A stretch of 64,000 nucleotides of DNA from Pseudoalteromonas citrea (lineage in GTDB: Bacteria > Pseudomonadota > Gammaproteobacteria > Enterobacterales > Alteromonadaceae): the NCBI RefSeq assembly GCF_000238375.3, contig NZ_AHBZ03000015.1, forward strand, positions 248,001 through 312,000. Reading direction: 5' to 3'. A program made the translations under genes and the position numbers. Positions 47,584 to 56,144 of the stretch are shown here, piece by piece; within the stretch, counting starts at the first letter, position 1; the number at the start of each line of letters is the position of its first letter. The notes beneath the pieces were generated by a model, which saw only the letters and a list, made by a program, of their open reading frames with translations, was not told where the DNA came from and made no database searches.

Positions 47584-47752
47584 GTTTTTTGCTTTCTGGC
47601 GTTCGCTAAATCGCCTCCGTCATGCGTGACGAAGCTATAGGTTTTGTAGGAAATGGGTATTTTTGTAGGAAACGGTATTTTTAAAATGCGCTGTAAACGA
47701 GAGGGGATGGTGCCCAGAGGCGGAATCGAACCACCGACACGAGGATTTTCAA
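47584..47752 (+). repeat. Right island flank: direct repeat with attR core
   Basis: The imperfect copy of 37602-37790. It differs by several base changes and one fewer 19-bp subunit. The last 45 bases (47708-47752) are the 3' half of the intact tRNA-Phe gene. By the usual mechanism this half was supplied by the incoming element and restored the tRNA. The sequence between 47427 and 47583 holds no gene. Confidence 0.85.
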
Positions 47753-47783
47753 TCCTCTGCTCTACCGACTGAGCTATCTGGGC
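47708..47783 (-). tRNA. tRNA-Phe (GAA), copy 1, island integration site
   Basis: The minus strand folds as a 76-base cloverleaf with a seven-base-pair acceptor stem GCCCAGA/TCTGGGC, anticodon GAA in the loop of AGGATTGAAAATCCT, T-loop GGTTCGATTCC and an encoded CCA. Its 3' half is duplicated at 37746-37790. Confidence 0.97.
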
Positions 47784-47810
47784 AAATTTTTTGGCTTGTG
47801 CCGAATTAAA

Positions 47811-47886
<76 letters not shown>

Positions 47887-47897
47887 ACACTTAATAA

Positions 47898-47973
47898 TGG
47901 TGCCCAGAGGCGGAATCGAACCACCGACACGAGGATTTTCAATCCTCTGCTCTACCGACTGAGCTATCTGGGC
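47898..47973 (-). tRNA. tRNA-Phe (GAA), copy 2
   Basis: Identical to copy 1 over the 76-base gene, with encoded CCA. It is only 11 bases upstream of tRNA-Thr copy 1, so the two are processed from one precursor. Confidence 0.97.
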
Positions 47974-48011
47974 AAAATTTGTTGCTTATATTTTAATTCC
48001 TAGCAAGGAAA

Positions 48012-48087
<76 letters not shown>

Positions 48088-48097
48088 GCACCTAAAA

Positions 48098-48173
48098 TGG
48101 TGCCCAGAGGCGGAATCGAACCACCGACACGAGGATTTTCAATCCTCTGCTCTACCGACTGAGCTATCTGGGC
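48098..48173 (-). tRNA. tRNA-Phe (GAA), copy 3, first in the array
   Basis: Identical to the other tRNA-Phe genes. It is the promoter-proximal gene of the leftward Phe-Thr-Phe-Thr-Phe transcript. Confidence 0.97.
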
Positions 48174-48182
48174 GTGCGGCGT

Positions 48183-48211
48183 ATTAAACGGGTTTTGCCC
48201 TTTCAAGTCAA
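48183..48211 (-). promoter_or_regulatory. Promoter of the tRNA array
   Basis: On the minus strand TTGACT (48206-48211) and TTTAAT (48183-48188) are 17 bases apart, a strong sigma-70 promoter. A GC-rich discriminator (ACGCCGC) follows, as in stringently controlled stable-RNA promoters. Confidence 0.8.
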
Positions 48212-48458
48212 CTTTTTTTTCAAACTTCTGCTTGTTTGAATATTTTTCAAACAAAGGAATGAATTTATTGCTCAAAATGGCTAAGTTTCAAACAACTTAA
48301 TTTACGTTCAGCTAACCTAAGCTACCCTTTTATCTGATTAAAACAGGCTGCTTAGCGTAAAAACGTAGAGAAAAAAACATCAGACAATGGTACGATTGTC
48401 GGTATATTAAGCTTTAACTTAGCTTTAACATTGTGTCGCGAAATATCGGAACATTTCA

Positions 48459-51299
48459 ATGCAAAACTCATCTCCAATAAAAATTGCTGGGCTATTGCCT
48501 TTAATACTGATGATAGCCCTTGTCACGGGGGCTATTTGTGCAGCAGCAGCTTATATGCTGCCGCAGGCCAATCAGATAAGTCAGGTGCCTAATATTCAAA
48601 AACAAGCCGACGAACTTGCATCGCCTCTTGCCGATATAATGATGAAAACAGGGTTTTCACAGGCTAAGCAAATCCTGCAAGGCATAAAAGAAGGCTCACC
48701 CGATGTCGATATCTATTTATATAGCTCAACAGGCATGGCGGAACCGTCTCTTATCTTTCAAACAAGCGACACCCCAGTAGCAGCAATTTCACAGCAAAAG
48801 AAAATCATTGAGGGAGATATAGTTACAGTCTATAAGCCTTTAAAGTTGGACGAACAAGCCGTTGGTGAGCTGGTGCTACGTTATCAATCGAGTACCTCTA
48901 CACAAAGTCCAATGATGGGGTATATGCTCTTTGCTTTAGCGCTGGTTTGTGCATTTTTATTAGCAGCCGTTGCTAAAAAGCGTATTGTGTCACAGCTTAA
49001 TAATGACACCAAAAAATTAGAAGCTGAACTAAAACTCGTGGTCGATAAACAAGACTATCGTGTACATCTTAATAGCGATTTAGGCTTTGGCCTAGAAAGC
49101 ATCGCCTTTGCAATTAACAATGTACTGCAACAAGTACAGTCTGTGATTGATAATAACCAAGAGTCACAAAAAGAACTTAAACAATTACAAACAAGCCTTG
49201 AAACCGAAGTCCAAGCGCGAACGCTTGCCTTAGAAAAAGCAACACTTAACGCAGAGCGCGCCAATGACGCTAAAACCACCTTCTTGGCCACGATGAGTCA
49301 CGAGATCAGAACCCCAATGAATGGCGTCATTGGTACCATTGATCTACTACGTCAAACAGAACTTGATGGTGCTCAACATCGTTTAACCACCATTATCCGC
49401 GATTCTGCCTTCTCACTACTGGGGATTTTGGATGATATTTTAGACTTCTCTAAAATAGAAGCGGGTAAGCTGCAAATCGACAACAGTATATTTTCAGTTT
49501 CAGAAACCATTGAAGAAGTAGCACGCGTACTCTCGTCAGTTGCCAAGAAACGTAAACTCGACTTACAGCTCGCGATTGCCCCTGATATTCCAAACAATCT
49601 CGTAGGTGACACGGTTCGTGTTCGACAAGTACTATATAACCTATGTAGTAACGCCATTAAATTCACAACAACTGAAGGTGAGCGACAGGGTTATGTAAAA
49701 ATCACCGTTGAGGTTGCACAAAACACGTCTGAACATTACACCTTGCGCTTTAGAGTAACCGATAACGGCAAAGGGATGACACAAACTCAGTTACGTGAAA
49801 TCTTTAACCCATTTATTCAAGCGGAAGGCTCTATTACCCGAGAATTTGGTGGTACAGGCCTTGGTTTATCAATTTGTAAGAGCCTAATTGAATTAATGTT
49901 AGGCTCAATTCAAGTCAATAGTGACATTGGCATGGGCAGCGAATTTGTTGTTGAATTGCCGTTTAGCACGCAAGGCAAAGTTGAGTACGCACATAAGAGT
50001 AAACTCGGCCAACGAAGAGTTGTAGTTCTGACCGGTAATAATGATAGGCGTAATATTTTATGCCGTTATTTATCATTTATGGGCGCGAATACCGTAGCGC
50101 TTGGCTCCATGGATGAGTTTGATGAGTTTCAGTATCAAGAAGGCGTTATTTGGGTCTTAGATGGTTTAGAAGGTATGGCACCCGTTAATGATCAATTACG
50201 TTCTTTATTGTATTCATTAGAAAACAACAAACAACAAGTCATCGTGCTAAGCACGATGGATGAAGCCGCTGTAAACCATGAGAATATTTTCTACCTCAAT
50301 GCGGCACCACTGTGTAAAAGCTCGTTCATGACTTCGGTGATGGTCGCTGCTGGGCTACATAAACCGAAAGCACTTAAACCGTCACGTAGTATGAATAACT
50401 ACCTTAACGTAGATCAAGCACGTGCTGAAAATAAACTCGTCTTATTGGTTGAAGATAACGTGCTGAATCAGCAAGTACTCACCGATCAATTACACTTGCT
50501 TGGTTATGGCGTAGAAGTTGCTGAAAATGGTGAAGAAGGCCTCGAGGTTTGGCAAAAAGGTAACTTCCCTATCATTCTTACAGACTTACATATGCCCAAG
50601 ATGTCTGGGTACGATATGGTTACTCGAATTCGAGATATTGCAGAGCAAAGTAAAGATATTAACGCTCAGCCGTATATCATTGCAGTAACTGCTAACGCGC
50701 TCAAAGGTGAAAAAGAACGCTGCATTGCCACCGGTATGAATGATTACATCACTAAACCTGTAGAGTTGAATGTACTCGAAGCGACATTAATGAAGTGGCA
50801 GGAAAAACATGCCAATGACTTACCAACGCCTGAGTCAACCAACAGTGATATTAACACCAACACCACCGATACACCTGCGACTCAAGAACTTAAAAACCCA
50901 CTTGTTCAAGAACCCAGTAGTGAACCTGAAATATTGGTTACGCCGGCGGTTAATCTAGAAACGCTAAATAAATACGTTAATCATGATGAAGCTAAGCAAT
51001 TACGTTTTTTCCGGATGTACTTAGAGCAAAGCAGCATGCTAACCAGAGAGGTGAACGGCGCTGTGATTTCTATGGATCAAGCTGCGATCATTGAGGCCTG
51101 TCATCAGCTTAAATCAATATCAAATACGATTGGCGCAGAAAAAGTAGCTGAAACCGCGACAGAATTTGAAAGCCAGTGTAAAGCCGGCGATTTAACTGCT
51201 GATGAGCTTATCTCATTGCGTGATAGGCTTGACCATGATTATGCTGATGCGACGCAGTTTATTCAAACTCATTTACAACAAGCAGAAGTGAGCGAGTAG
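48459..51299 (+). CDS. BarA-like hybrid sensor histidine kinase
   Basis: The 946-residue product has two N-terminal membrane segments (about 9-33 and 153-172) around a periplasmic domain of about 115 residues. A linker/coiled coil (about 235-275) follows, then HisKA with SHEIRTPMNG (His281), an ATPase domain (N box NLCSNAIKFT 394-403, DNGKG 435-439, GGTGLGL 464-470), a degenerate receiver-like region (about 518-630), a true receiver (VEDN near 664-667, phosphoacceptor Asp709 in ILTDLHMPKMSG) and a C-terminal Hpt domain (His882 in CHQLKSISNT). The order is that of BarA/GacS-type kinases. BarA drives UvrY and hence CsrB, but other hybrid kinases share this layout, so no symbol is given. Confidence 0.85.
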   Translation: MQNSSPIKIAGLLPLILMIALVTGAICAAAAYMLPQANQISQVPNIQKQADELASPLADIMMKTGFSQAKQILQGIKEGSPDVDIYLYSSTGMAEPSLIFQTSDTPVAAISQQKKIIEGDIVTVYKPLKLDEQAVGELVLRYQSSTSTQSPMMGYMLFALALVCAFLLAAVAKKRIVSQLNNDTKKLEAELKLVVDKQDYRVHLNSDLGFGLESIAFAINNVLQQVQSVIDNNQESQKELKQLQTSLETEVQARTLALEKATLNAERANDAKTTFLATMSHEIRTPMNGVIGTIDLLRQTELDGAQHRLTTIIRDSAFSLLGILDDILDFSKIEAGKLQIDNSIFSVSETIEEVARVLSSVAKKRKLDLQLAIAPDIPNNLVGDTVRVRQVLYNLCSNAIKFTTTEGERQGYVKITVEVAQNTSEHYTLRFRVTDNGKGMTQTQLREIFNPFIQAEGSITREFGGTGLGLSICKSLIELMLGSIQVNSDIGMGSEFVVELPFSTQGKVEYAHKSKLGQRRVVVLTGNNDRRNILCRYLSFMGANTVALGSMDEFDEFQYQEGVIWVLDGLEGMAPVNDQLRSLLYSLENNKQQVIVLSTMDEAAVNHENIFYLNAAPLCKSSFMTSVMVAAGLHKPKALKPSRSMNNYLNVDQARAENKLVLLVEDNVLNQQVLTDQLHLLGYGVEVAENGEEGLEVWQKGNFPIILTDLHMPKMSGYDMVTRIRDIAEQSKDINAQPYIIAVTANALKGEKERCIATGMNDYITKPVELNVLEATLMKWQEKHANDLPTPESTNSDINTNTTDTPATQELKNPLVQEPSSEPEILVTPAVNLETLNKYVNHDEAKQLRFFRMYLEQSSMLTREVNGAVISMDQAAIIEACHQLKSISNTIGAEKVAETATEFESQCKAGDLTADELISLRDRLDHDYADATQFIQTHLQQAEVSE

Positions 51300-51320
51300 C
51301 AACCGTTAGTTTAAATGATA

Positions 51321-51346
51321 AAAAAGGCGCTATAGCGCCTTTTTTG
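51321..51346 (+). terminator. Terminator after the hybrid kinase gene
   Basis: AAAAAAGGCGCTATAGCGCCTTTTTT is a perfect palindrome with a GC-rich core and a T-run, about 20 bases after the kinase stop. It is symmetrical and may also act on leftward transcripts. Confidence 0.9.
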
Positions 51347-51476
51347 TCTCAGTTTGACCTGCATATAACTATATAAAAAAGTAAAGCTTTGATAGTACGG
51401 TGGTTTACATACCCTACTTCCGCCACCTCACATAAACAGCGGATATAACCGCGGTTTAAATATGGTCAATCGTACT

Positions 51477-51656
51477 TTACTCATTCCAAAGTACATAGAT
51501 CAACTTAACCACTAATGACGCCATAACAAGCGGAAATATATACTTGCTGTAACGCTGCATTTTATCCAGCCCCAATTTATGCTGATAACGCTCCAATAAT
51601 GGTACCAAGATCAGTAAAGTAGCAAATAAAACCCCTAATATGATCAATACATTCAT
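51477..51656 (-). CDS. 59-residue membrane miniprotein
   Basis: The minus-strand frame from the ATG at 51656 to the TAA at 51477 encodes 59 residues with two hydrophobic segments: about residues 2-20 (NVLIILGVLFATLLILVPL) and about 40-56 (YIFPLVMASLVVKLIYVL). The connecting loop is charged (ERYQHKLGLDKMQRYSK). GGGGGAG lies seven bases before the ATG, a very strong ribosome-binding site. It is downstream of oadB on the same strand, beyond the oadB terminator. I recognise no family. It is too short for usual gene calling. Confidence 0.65.
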   Translation of the reverse strand: MNVLIILGVLFATLLILVPLLERYQHKLGLDKMQRYSKYIFPLVMASLVVKLIYVLWNE

Positions 51657-51714
51657 TGTGCTACTCCCCCTTCCATCTCTTAACTGTGCCTGTTATATCA
51701 TAAAAATGAGGAAC

Positions 51715-51739
51715 AAAAAAAGCGCAGCCTAAACTGCGC
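51715..51739 (-). terminator. Terminator of the oadGAB operon
   Basis: On the minus strand GCGCAG-TTTAGG-CTGCGC (51722-51739) is followed by seven T residues, about 30 bases after the oadB stop. Confidence 0.88.
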
Positions 51740-51770
51740 AGTCGGTTGGAGACGTTAAAATTCTGTCGAT

Positions 51771-52901
51771 TTAGCCTACTAATGCCAGAAGTATCCCTGC
51801 TGCTACCGCACTACCCAGTACACCAGCAACATTAGGGCCCATTGCGTGCATTAATAAAAAGTTATGCGGGTTACTTTCAAGCCCTACTTTATTAACTACT
51901 CGCGCCGCCATTGGCACCGCAGATACGCCAGCCGCACCTACTAGCGGATTAATAGGGTTACTTGATAGCCTATTCATCAATTTAGCCATGTACACACCGG
52001 ATGCAGTTCCGATTGAAAATGCTAATGCGCCAAGCAATAAAATACCCAATGTTTCAACTGTTAAGAAGTGCTCGGCCGCTAATTTAGAGCCAACGGCTAA
52101 CCCCAAGAATATTGTTGTGATATTGATTAACTCGTTTTGTGCGGTATTACTGAGTCTATCCACTACACCACACTCTCTCATTAAGTTACCTAAACAAAAC
52201 ATGCCAACTAAAGGAGTTGCTGAGGGCAAAAATAAGATGGTCAAGCTCAGTACCATCAAAGGAAACAAAATCTTTTCCTTTTTAGAGACCACACGTAATT
52301 GCGGCATCGCAATAGAGCGCTCTTCTGGTGTCGTTAATAAGCGCATAATAGGCGGCTGAATAATAGGAACCAATGCCATATAAGAGTAAGCAGCAACAGC
52401 AATTGCGCCAAGCAACTCAGGCGCCAATTTTGATGCCAAGAAAATTGCCGTTGGGCCATCCGCACCACCGATGATCGCTATAGCCGATGCATCTTTAAGC
52501 GTAAACTCAAAACCAGGTACATAGTTTAACGCGATGGCGCCAAACAGGGTGGCAAAAATACCAAACTGCGCGGCAGCGCCTAAAAATAGCATTCGAGGGT
52601 TCGCAATTAACGCACTAAAGTCGGTCATTGCGCCCACCCCCATAAAAATTAAGAGGGGGAATACACCACTGTCTATACCTATGTAATAAACGTAATACAA
52701 CAACCCACCGGGATCAGCTAACCCAGCCACAGGGATATTGGTTAAAATAGCCCCAAAACCAATGGGTACTAACAACAATGGTTCAAAACCTTTGGCAATG
52801 GCCAAATACAATAAGCCACAGCCAACCGCCATCATAATTAGCGCGGGCAGCGTGAAGTTGGCAATACCAGTGGCTTGCCATAAGTTCAATAATCCGTCCA
52901 T
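51771..52901 (-). CDS. oadB: Oxaloacetate decarboxylase beta subunit (sodium pump)
   Basis: OadB is the integral membrane subunit that couples decarboxylation of carboxybiotin to sodium export. The 376-residue product is highly hydrophobic with about nine membrane segments. It has the conserved [14 protein letters not shown] segment with the Asp involved in sodium coupling, and [19 protein letters not shown] near the C-terminus. It follows oadA after eight bases. Confidence 0.94.
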   Translation of the reverse strand: MDGLLNLWQATGIANFTLPALIMMAVGCGLLYLAIAKGFEPLLLVPIGFGAILTNIPVAGLADPGGLLYYVYYIGIDSGVFPLLIFMGVGAMTDFSALIANPRMLFLGAAAQFGIFATLFGAIALNYVPGFEFTLKDASAIAIIGGADGPTAIFLASKLAPELLGAIAVAAYSYMALVPIIQPPIMRLLTTPEERSIAMPQLRVVSKKEKILFPLMVLSLTILFLPSATPLVGMFCLGNLMRECGVVDRLSNTAQNELINITTIFLGLAVGSKLAAEHFLTVETLGILLLGALAFSIGTASGVYMAKLMNRLSSNPINPLVGAAGVSAVPMAARVVNKVGLESNPHNFLLMHAMGPNVAGVLGSAVAAGILLALVG

Positions 52902-52909
52902 ATTAGCTC

Positions 52910-54688
52910 CTAAGCCAATGCTATCATGGCGTCGCCAGTTGCGACTGAGTCACCTTCGGCTACAAAGACTTCTGATACAGTACCTGTTGAGGTAGCTCGT
53001 ACTTCAGTTTCCATCTTCATGGCTTCCATGATCAAGACAACATCACCTTGGGCAACCTCATCACCCGCGCGTACTTTCATTTTGAAAATATTACCAGCCA
53101 AGGGTGCATTGAGCGTATCTGACGAACTCACCGATGCTGATTGTGGAATAAGCTCGCTGTCTTTCACTTTTACTTCTTTTAATTCTCCGCCAGCTGCAAC
53201 CACAACGTCATAGACTTTGCCATCAACTTGTACACTATACCGCTCAGGGCTCGCCTTGCTTGGGGTTGGCTTGTTCTGTACTTTTGACTGACTGGATTCG
53301 ACTAACGTTGGTTTAGGTTCAAACGCATCTGGGTTATGTCTATTTTTCAAGAACTTTAAGCCAACCTGTGGGAATAACGCATAGGTTAAAACATCATCAA
53401 TTTGTTCTGAAGCAAGTTCAATCGACTCTTCTTTTACCTTCCCTAGCAATTCAGTATGTAAACTTTCTAATTCAGGCTTAATCAAATCCGCCGGGCGGCA
53501 CTGTATTTCTTCAGCGCCATCCAGCACTTTAAGTTGTAGTGCTTTATCTACCGGTGCCGGTGTCGAACCATATTCACCTTTTAATACACCCGCGGTTTCT
53601 TTGGTGATAGTTTTATAGCGCTCCCCAGTGAGTACGTTCAATACCGCTTGGGTCCCGACGATTTGTGAAGTGGGTGTAACCAAGGGTAAAAAGCCTAAGT
53701 CTTCTCTTACTTTTGGAATTTCTTTTAGTACATCATCTAGCTTATCAGCTGCGCCCTGCTCTTTAAGCTGATTTTCCATGTTCGTCAACATACCACCTGG
53801 AACTTGTGCCAGAAGAATTCGACCATCAACTCCCTTTAAGCTACCTTCAAACGCGGCATATTTTTTACGTACTTCGCGGAAGTAACTCGCAATTTCTTCA
53901 AGTTCCGCTAAATTAAGCCCTGTATCTCTGGCTGTTCCTTCTGTAATAGCGGCAATAGTTTCCGTCGCGCTGTGCCCGTAGGTCATACTCATTGACGAAA
54001 TTGCGGTATCAAGCATATCAATACCCGCATCAATCGCTTTTTGATACGTCGCGGTGCTTAACCCTGTTGTTGCGTGACATTGCATCGCAATAGGCACTGA
54101 TACGGTACTTTTTAGACCCAATATCAACTGCTCTGCATCATATGGCTTGAGTAACCCCGCCATATCTTTTATACAAATTGAGTGACATCCCATATCTTCA
54201 AGCTGTTTTGCTTGCGCTAACCACATATCAAGAGTATGCACCGGGCTCACTGTGTAAGAAATAGTGCCTTGTGCATGAGCACCAACTTTAATCGCAGCTT
54301 TCACCGCAGTTTCTAAATTTCTTACATCATTCATCGCATCAAAAATACGGAATACATCCACACCATTTTTGTGCGCGCGCTCTACAAATTTTTCAACAAC
54401 ATCATCAGCATAATGACGATAGCCCAATAAATTTTGGCCTCGTAATAACATTTGCTGCTTCGTATTTGGCATCGCTTCTTTTAAGGCACGAATGCGCTCC
54501 CAAGGATCTTCACCTAAATAACGAATACACGAATCAAAGGTCGCTCCACCCCAAGACTCAACTGACCAGTAACCTGCTTTGTCTAACTTTTCTGCGATTG
54601 GTAACATATCTTCTAGACGCATACGGGTAGCTAGCAAAGACTGGTGAGCATCTCGTAAAACGAGCTCTGTAAGTTTTAATTGTGACAT
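52910..54688 (-). CDS. oadA: Oxaloacetate decarboxylase alpha subunit
   Basis: OadA carries the carboxyltransferase and biotin-carrier parts. The 592-residue product has the N-terminal carboxyltransferase domain with [15 protein letters not shown] (metal-binding Asp), SIKDMAGLL-type barrel motifs and a metal-binding [11 protein letters not shown] conserved helical domain and a Pro/Ser-rich linker (about 460-510) follow, and then the biotinyl domain with EAMKMETEV, Lys558 as biotin site. It starts 12 bases after oadG. Confidence 0.96.
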   Translation of the reverse strand: MSQLKLTELVLRDAHQSLLATRMRLEDMLPIAEKLDKAGYWSVESWGGATFDSCIRYLGEDPWERIRALKEAMPNTKQQMLLRGQNLLGYRHYADDVVEKFVERAHKNGVDVFRIFDAMNDVRNLETAVKAAIKVGAHAQGTISYTVSPVHTLDMWLAQAKQLEDMGCHSICIKDMAGLLKPYDAEQLILGLKSTVSVPIAMQCHATTGLSTATYQKAIDAGIDMLDTAISSMSMTYGHSATETIAAITEGTARDTGLNLAELEEIASYFREVRKKYAAFEGSLKGVDGRILLAQVPGGMLTNMENQLKEQGAADKLDDVLKEIPKVREDLGFLPLVTPTSQIVGTQAVLNVLTGERYKTITKETAGVLKGEYGSTPAPVDKALQLKVLDGAEEIQCRPADLIKPELESLHTELLGKVKEESIELASEQIDDVLTYALFPQVGLKFLKNRHNPDAFEPKPTLVESSQSKVQNKPTPSKASPERYSVQVDGKVYDVVVAAGGELKEVKVKDSELIPQSASVSSSDTLNAPLAGNIFKMKVRAGDEVAQGDVVLIMEAMKMETEVRATSTGTVSEVFVAEGDSVATGDAMIALA

Positions 54689-54700
54689 GAAAGACCCCTA

Positions 54701-54937
54701 TTATTGTTTTGTTCGGTATTGCGTGATTGCAGCACTAATCGCGGCAATGTGAGCATTTGGCACCCCGCCTGACGGCTGGCGACGCGTGGTTGGAACACTA
54801 GGAGCTTCTGCATCTGGTTTGGCAATCTTGGACAAATTCGTCACTGCCAAAATTAAAATAGATAAAAACACAAAGACTCCAATCATGCCTGTTAGCATTA
54901 GGCTAGCTGCCTGAATTAACAATGCGCCTATATCCAT
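54701..54937 (-). CDS. oadG: Oxaloacetate decarboxylase gamma subunit
   Basis: The 78-residue product has one membrane segment (about residues 10-35, ASLMLTGMIGVFVFLSILILAV-like) and a short soluble tail, the usual form of OadG, which helps assemble the complex and bind zinc. It is the first gene of the operon. Its start at 54937 is preceded by a 422-base AT-rich control region (54938-55359) with two PdhR-type palindromes. Confidence 0.88.
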   Translation of the reverse strand: MDIGALLIQAASLMLTGMIGVFVFLSILILAVTNLSKIAKPDAEAPSVPTTRRQPSGGVPNAHIAAISAAITQYRTKQ

Positions 54938-55048
54938 AACTCTCCCCTTTAGTCTCTCGACAAATACAACCTGCGTTAATAATCATTTTTTATAAATATT
55001 TATTCACCCATCATACCAAAACATCATCACATGTAAATAACATTGTAA

Positions 55049-55062
55049 ATTGGTAATACCAA
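55049..55062. promoter_or_regulatory. PdhR-type operator upstream of oadG (proximal)
   Basis: ATTGGTAATACCAA lies about 112 bases upstream of the oadG start. The core TTGGT-AAT-ACCAA differs from the pdhR operator at 26157-26169 only in one spacer base. Confidence 0.65.
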
Positions 55063-55222
55063 AAACAATTTACACATATTTATCATGAAGTTAAAAACAA
55101 AGGCGCTATACATGAAGACTAAAAACAGCATAAACATGAAAAATATTCAAAATAAAAGGTGAGAATATCTAAGATTATTTATTTACAACCTCATAAAACT
55201 GTCACTAAAACACCACAAAAAA

Positions 55223-55236
55223 ATTGGTAATACCAA
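55223..55236. promoter_or_regulatory. PdhR-type operator upstream of oadG (distal)
   Basis: The same 14 bases ATTGGTAATACCAA as at 55049, about 286 bases upstream of oadG and about 124 before the divergent gene at 55360. The two sites are 174 bases apart and could support looping or serve both promoters. Confidence 0.6.
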
Positions 55237-55359
55237 AGTAACCATTTATTTAAGTGCATTAAAAAATCGTATTAGGGCCTGCTAAACCAGAGATGTAGAG
55301 CACGGTTAATGCGCCCTGCAAAGCAATACGGTACAATGTGATAAACGTTAGGAGCGTAT

Positions 55360-55824
55360 ATGTACACAGAAAAATTTGTATTAGATAAGCCGTATTTTCA
55401 AGAATGCTTTGATGAATCGATTAAACTTGGCGATCACAATAAACCCAAATATTTTTTACTTGTATTACTCATCGCCTTGGGTCTATTCAGTATTTATGGG
55501 CTGACAGAACATTATTTAGGAAACTTCCTGATCCTACTTGCGGTAGTTGAATGTTTAGCTTTTTACTATCGCCGACCATGGTGGATAGCACGTCAAATGT
55601 TAAGCCGCGCGAGTGGCAGTACTGTAGAACTTCATATTGATGACACACATATCGAAGCAAAAAATCCTTACAAACACTATCAATTAAGTTGGCAGGAGAT
55701 TGACAGCATCATTGAAACAGATAAAGGGTTGGTTTTAAAAAGTAATAAAAGGATGCAATACCTTTCTAATCGTTCTATCAGTGACGACACACGGACATTT
55801 ATTTTATCACAGGCAAAAAAATAG
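55360..55824 (+). CDS. YcxB-like membrane protein, 154 aa
   Basis: The 154-residue product has two hydrophobic segments (about 30-46, FLLVLLIALGLFSIYGL, and 51-68, GNFLILLAVVECLAFYY). The C-terminal soluble domain (VELHIDDTHIEAKNPYKHYQLSWQEIDSIIETDKGLVLK) fits the YcxB-like fold. The role is unknown. It is divergent from oadG, with one PdhR-like site between, and convergent with csrA. Confidence 0.75.
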   Translation: MYTEKFVLDKPYFQECFDESIKLGDHNKPKYFLLVLLIALGLFSIYGLTEHYLGNFLILLAVVECLAFYYRRPWWIARQMLSRASGSTVELHIDDTHIEAKNPYKHYQLSWQEIDSIIETDKGLVLKSNKRMQYLSNRSISDDTRTFILSQAKK

Positions 55825-55862
55825 CCACATGCTGTGGCCATTTTCACAAATTCTTGTGCTGA

Positions 55863-56054
55863 TCAGATATTGCCGGTCGTTGGGTTAGACTTTTCAGCCT
55901 GAATACGCATGTAGATCTCTTCACGGTGAACTGAAACATCTTTAGGTGCATTTACACCAATACGCACTTGGTTTCCTTTAACACCAAGTACAGTTACAGT
56001 AACTTCATCACCAATCATCAGGGTTTCACCTACTCGACGAGTTAGTATTAGCAT
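55863..56054 (-). CDS. csrA: Carbon storage regulator CsrA
   Basis: CsrA is the dimeric RNA-binding protein that binds GGA motifs near ribosome-binding sites. The 63-residue product has the invariant start [18 protein letters not shown] and the [16 protein letters not shown] segment with the RNA-contacting Arg/His region. Its own leader contains TTGGAAT and CAGGAGC, the latter being the ribosome-binding site, so autoregulation is possible. It is downstream of lysC, in the alaS-lysC-csrA order common in gammaproteobacteria. Its natural antagonist would be the CsrB-like RNA at 15.2-17.2 kb. Confidence 0.98.
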   Translation of the reverse strand: MLILTRRVGETLMIGDEVTVTVLGVKGNQVRIGVNAPKDVSVHREEIYMRIQAEKSNPTTGNI

Positions 56055-56144
56055 TCTCTTGCTCCTGTTATTCCAAAAATTAAAAGATTCCGCGTCTTTT
56101 TCATTTTAATGAAAAGTTACAGTAAAAGTAAGCAAAAAACGTCC

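Larger units (their letters stand above)
37746..47707. mobile_element. Genomic island integrated in tRNA-Phe (~10 kb)
   Basis: The limits are attL (tRNA-Phe 3' end, 37746-37790) and the matching sequence at 47708-47752, which is part of the intact tRNA-Phe gene. The tyrosine integrase gene is next to attL. Cargo in order: DUF4224 protein, membrane pentapeptide-repeat protein, small membrane protein with IS256 inserted, two unknown proteins, a second integrase-like recombinase, a multi-span membrane protein, and a possible helix-turn-helix/replication protein. There are no conjugation genes, so it is an integrative, perhaps mobilisable island. Confidence 0.85.
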
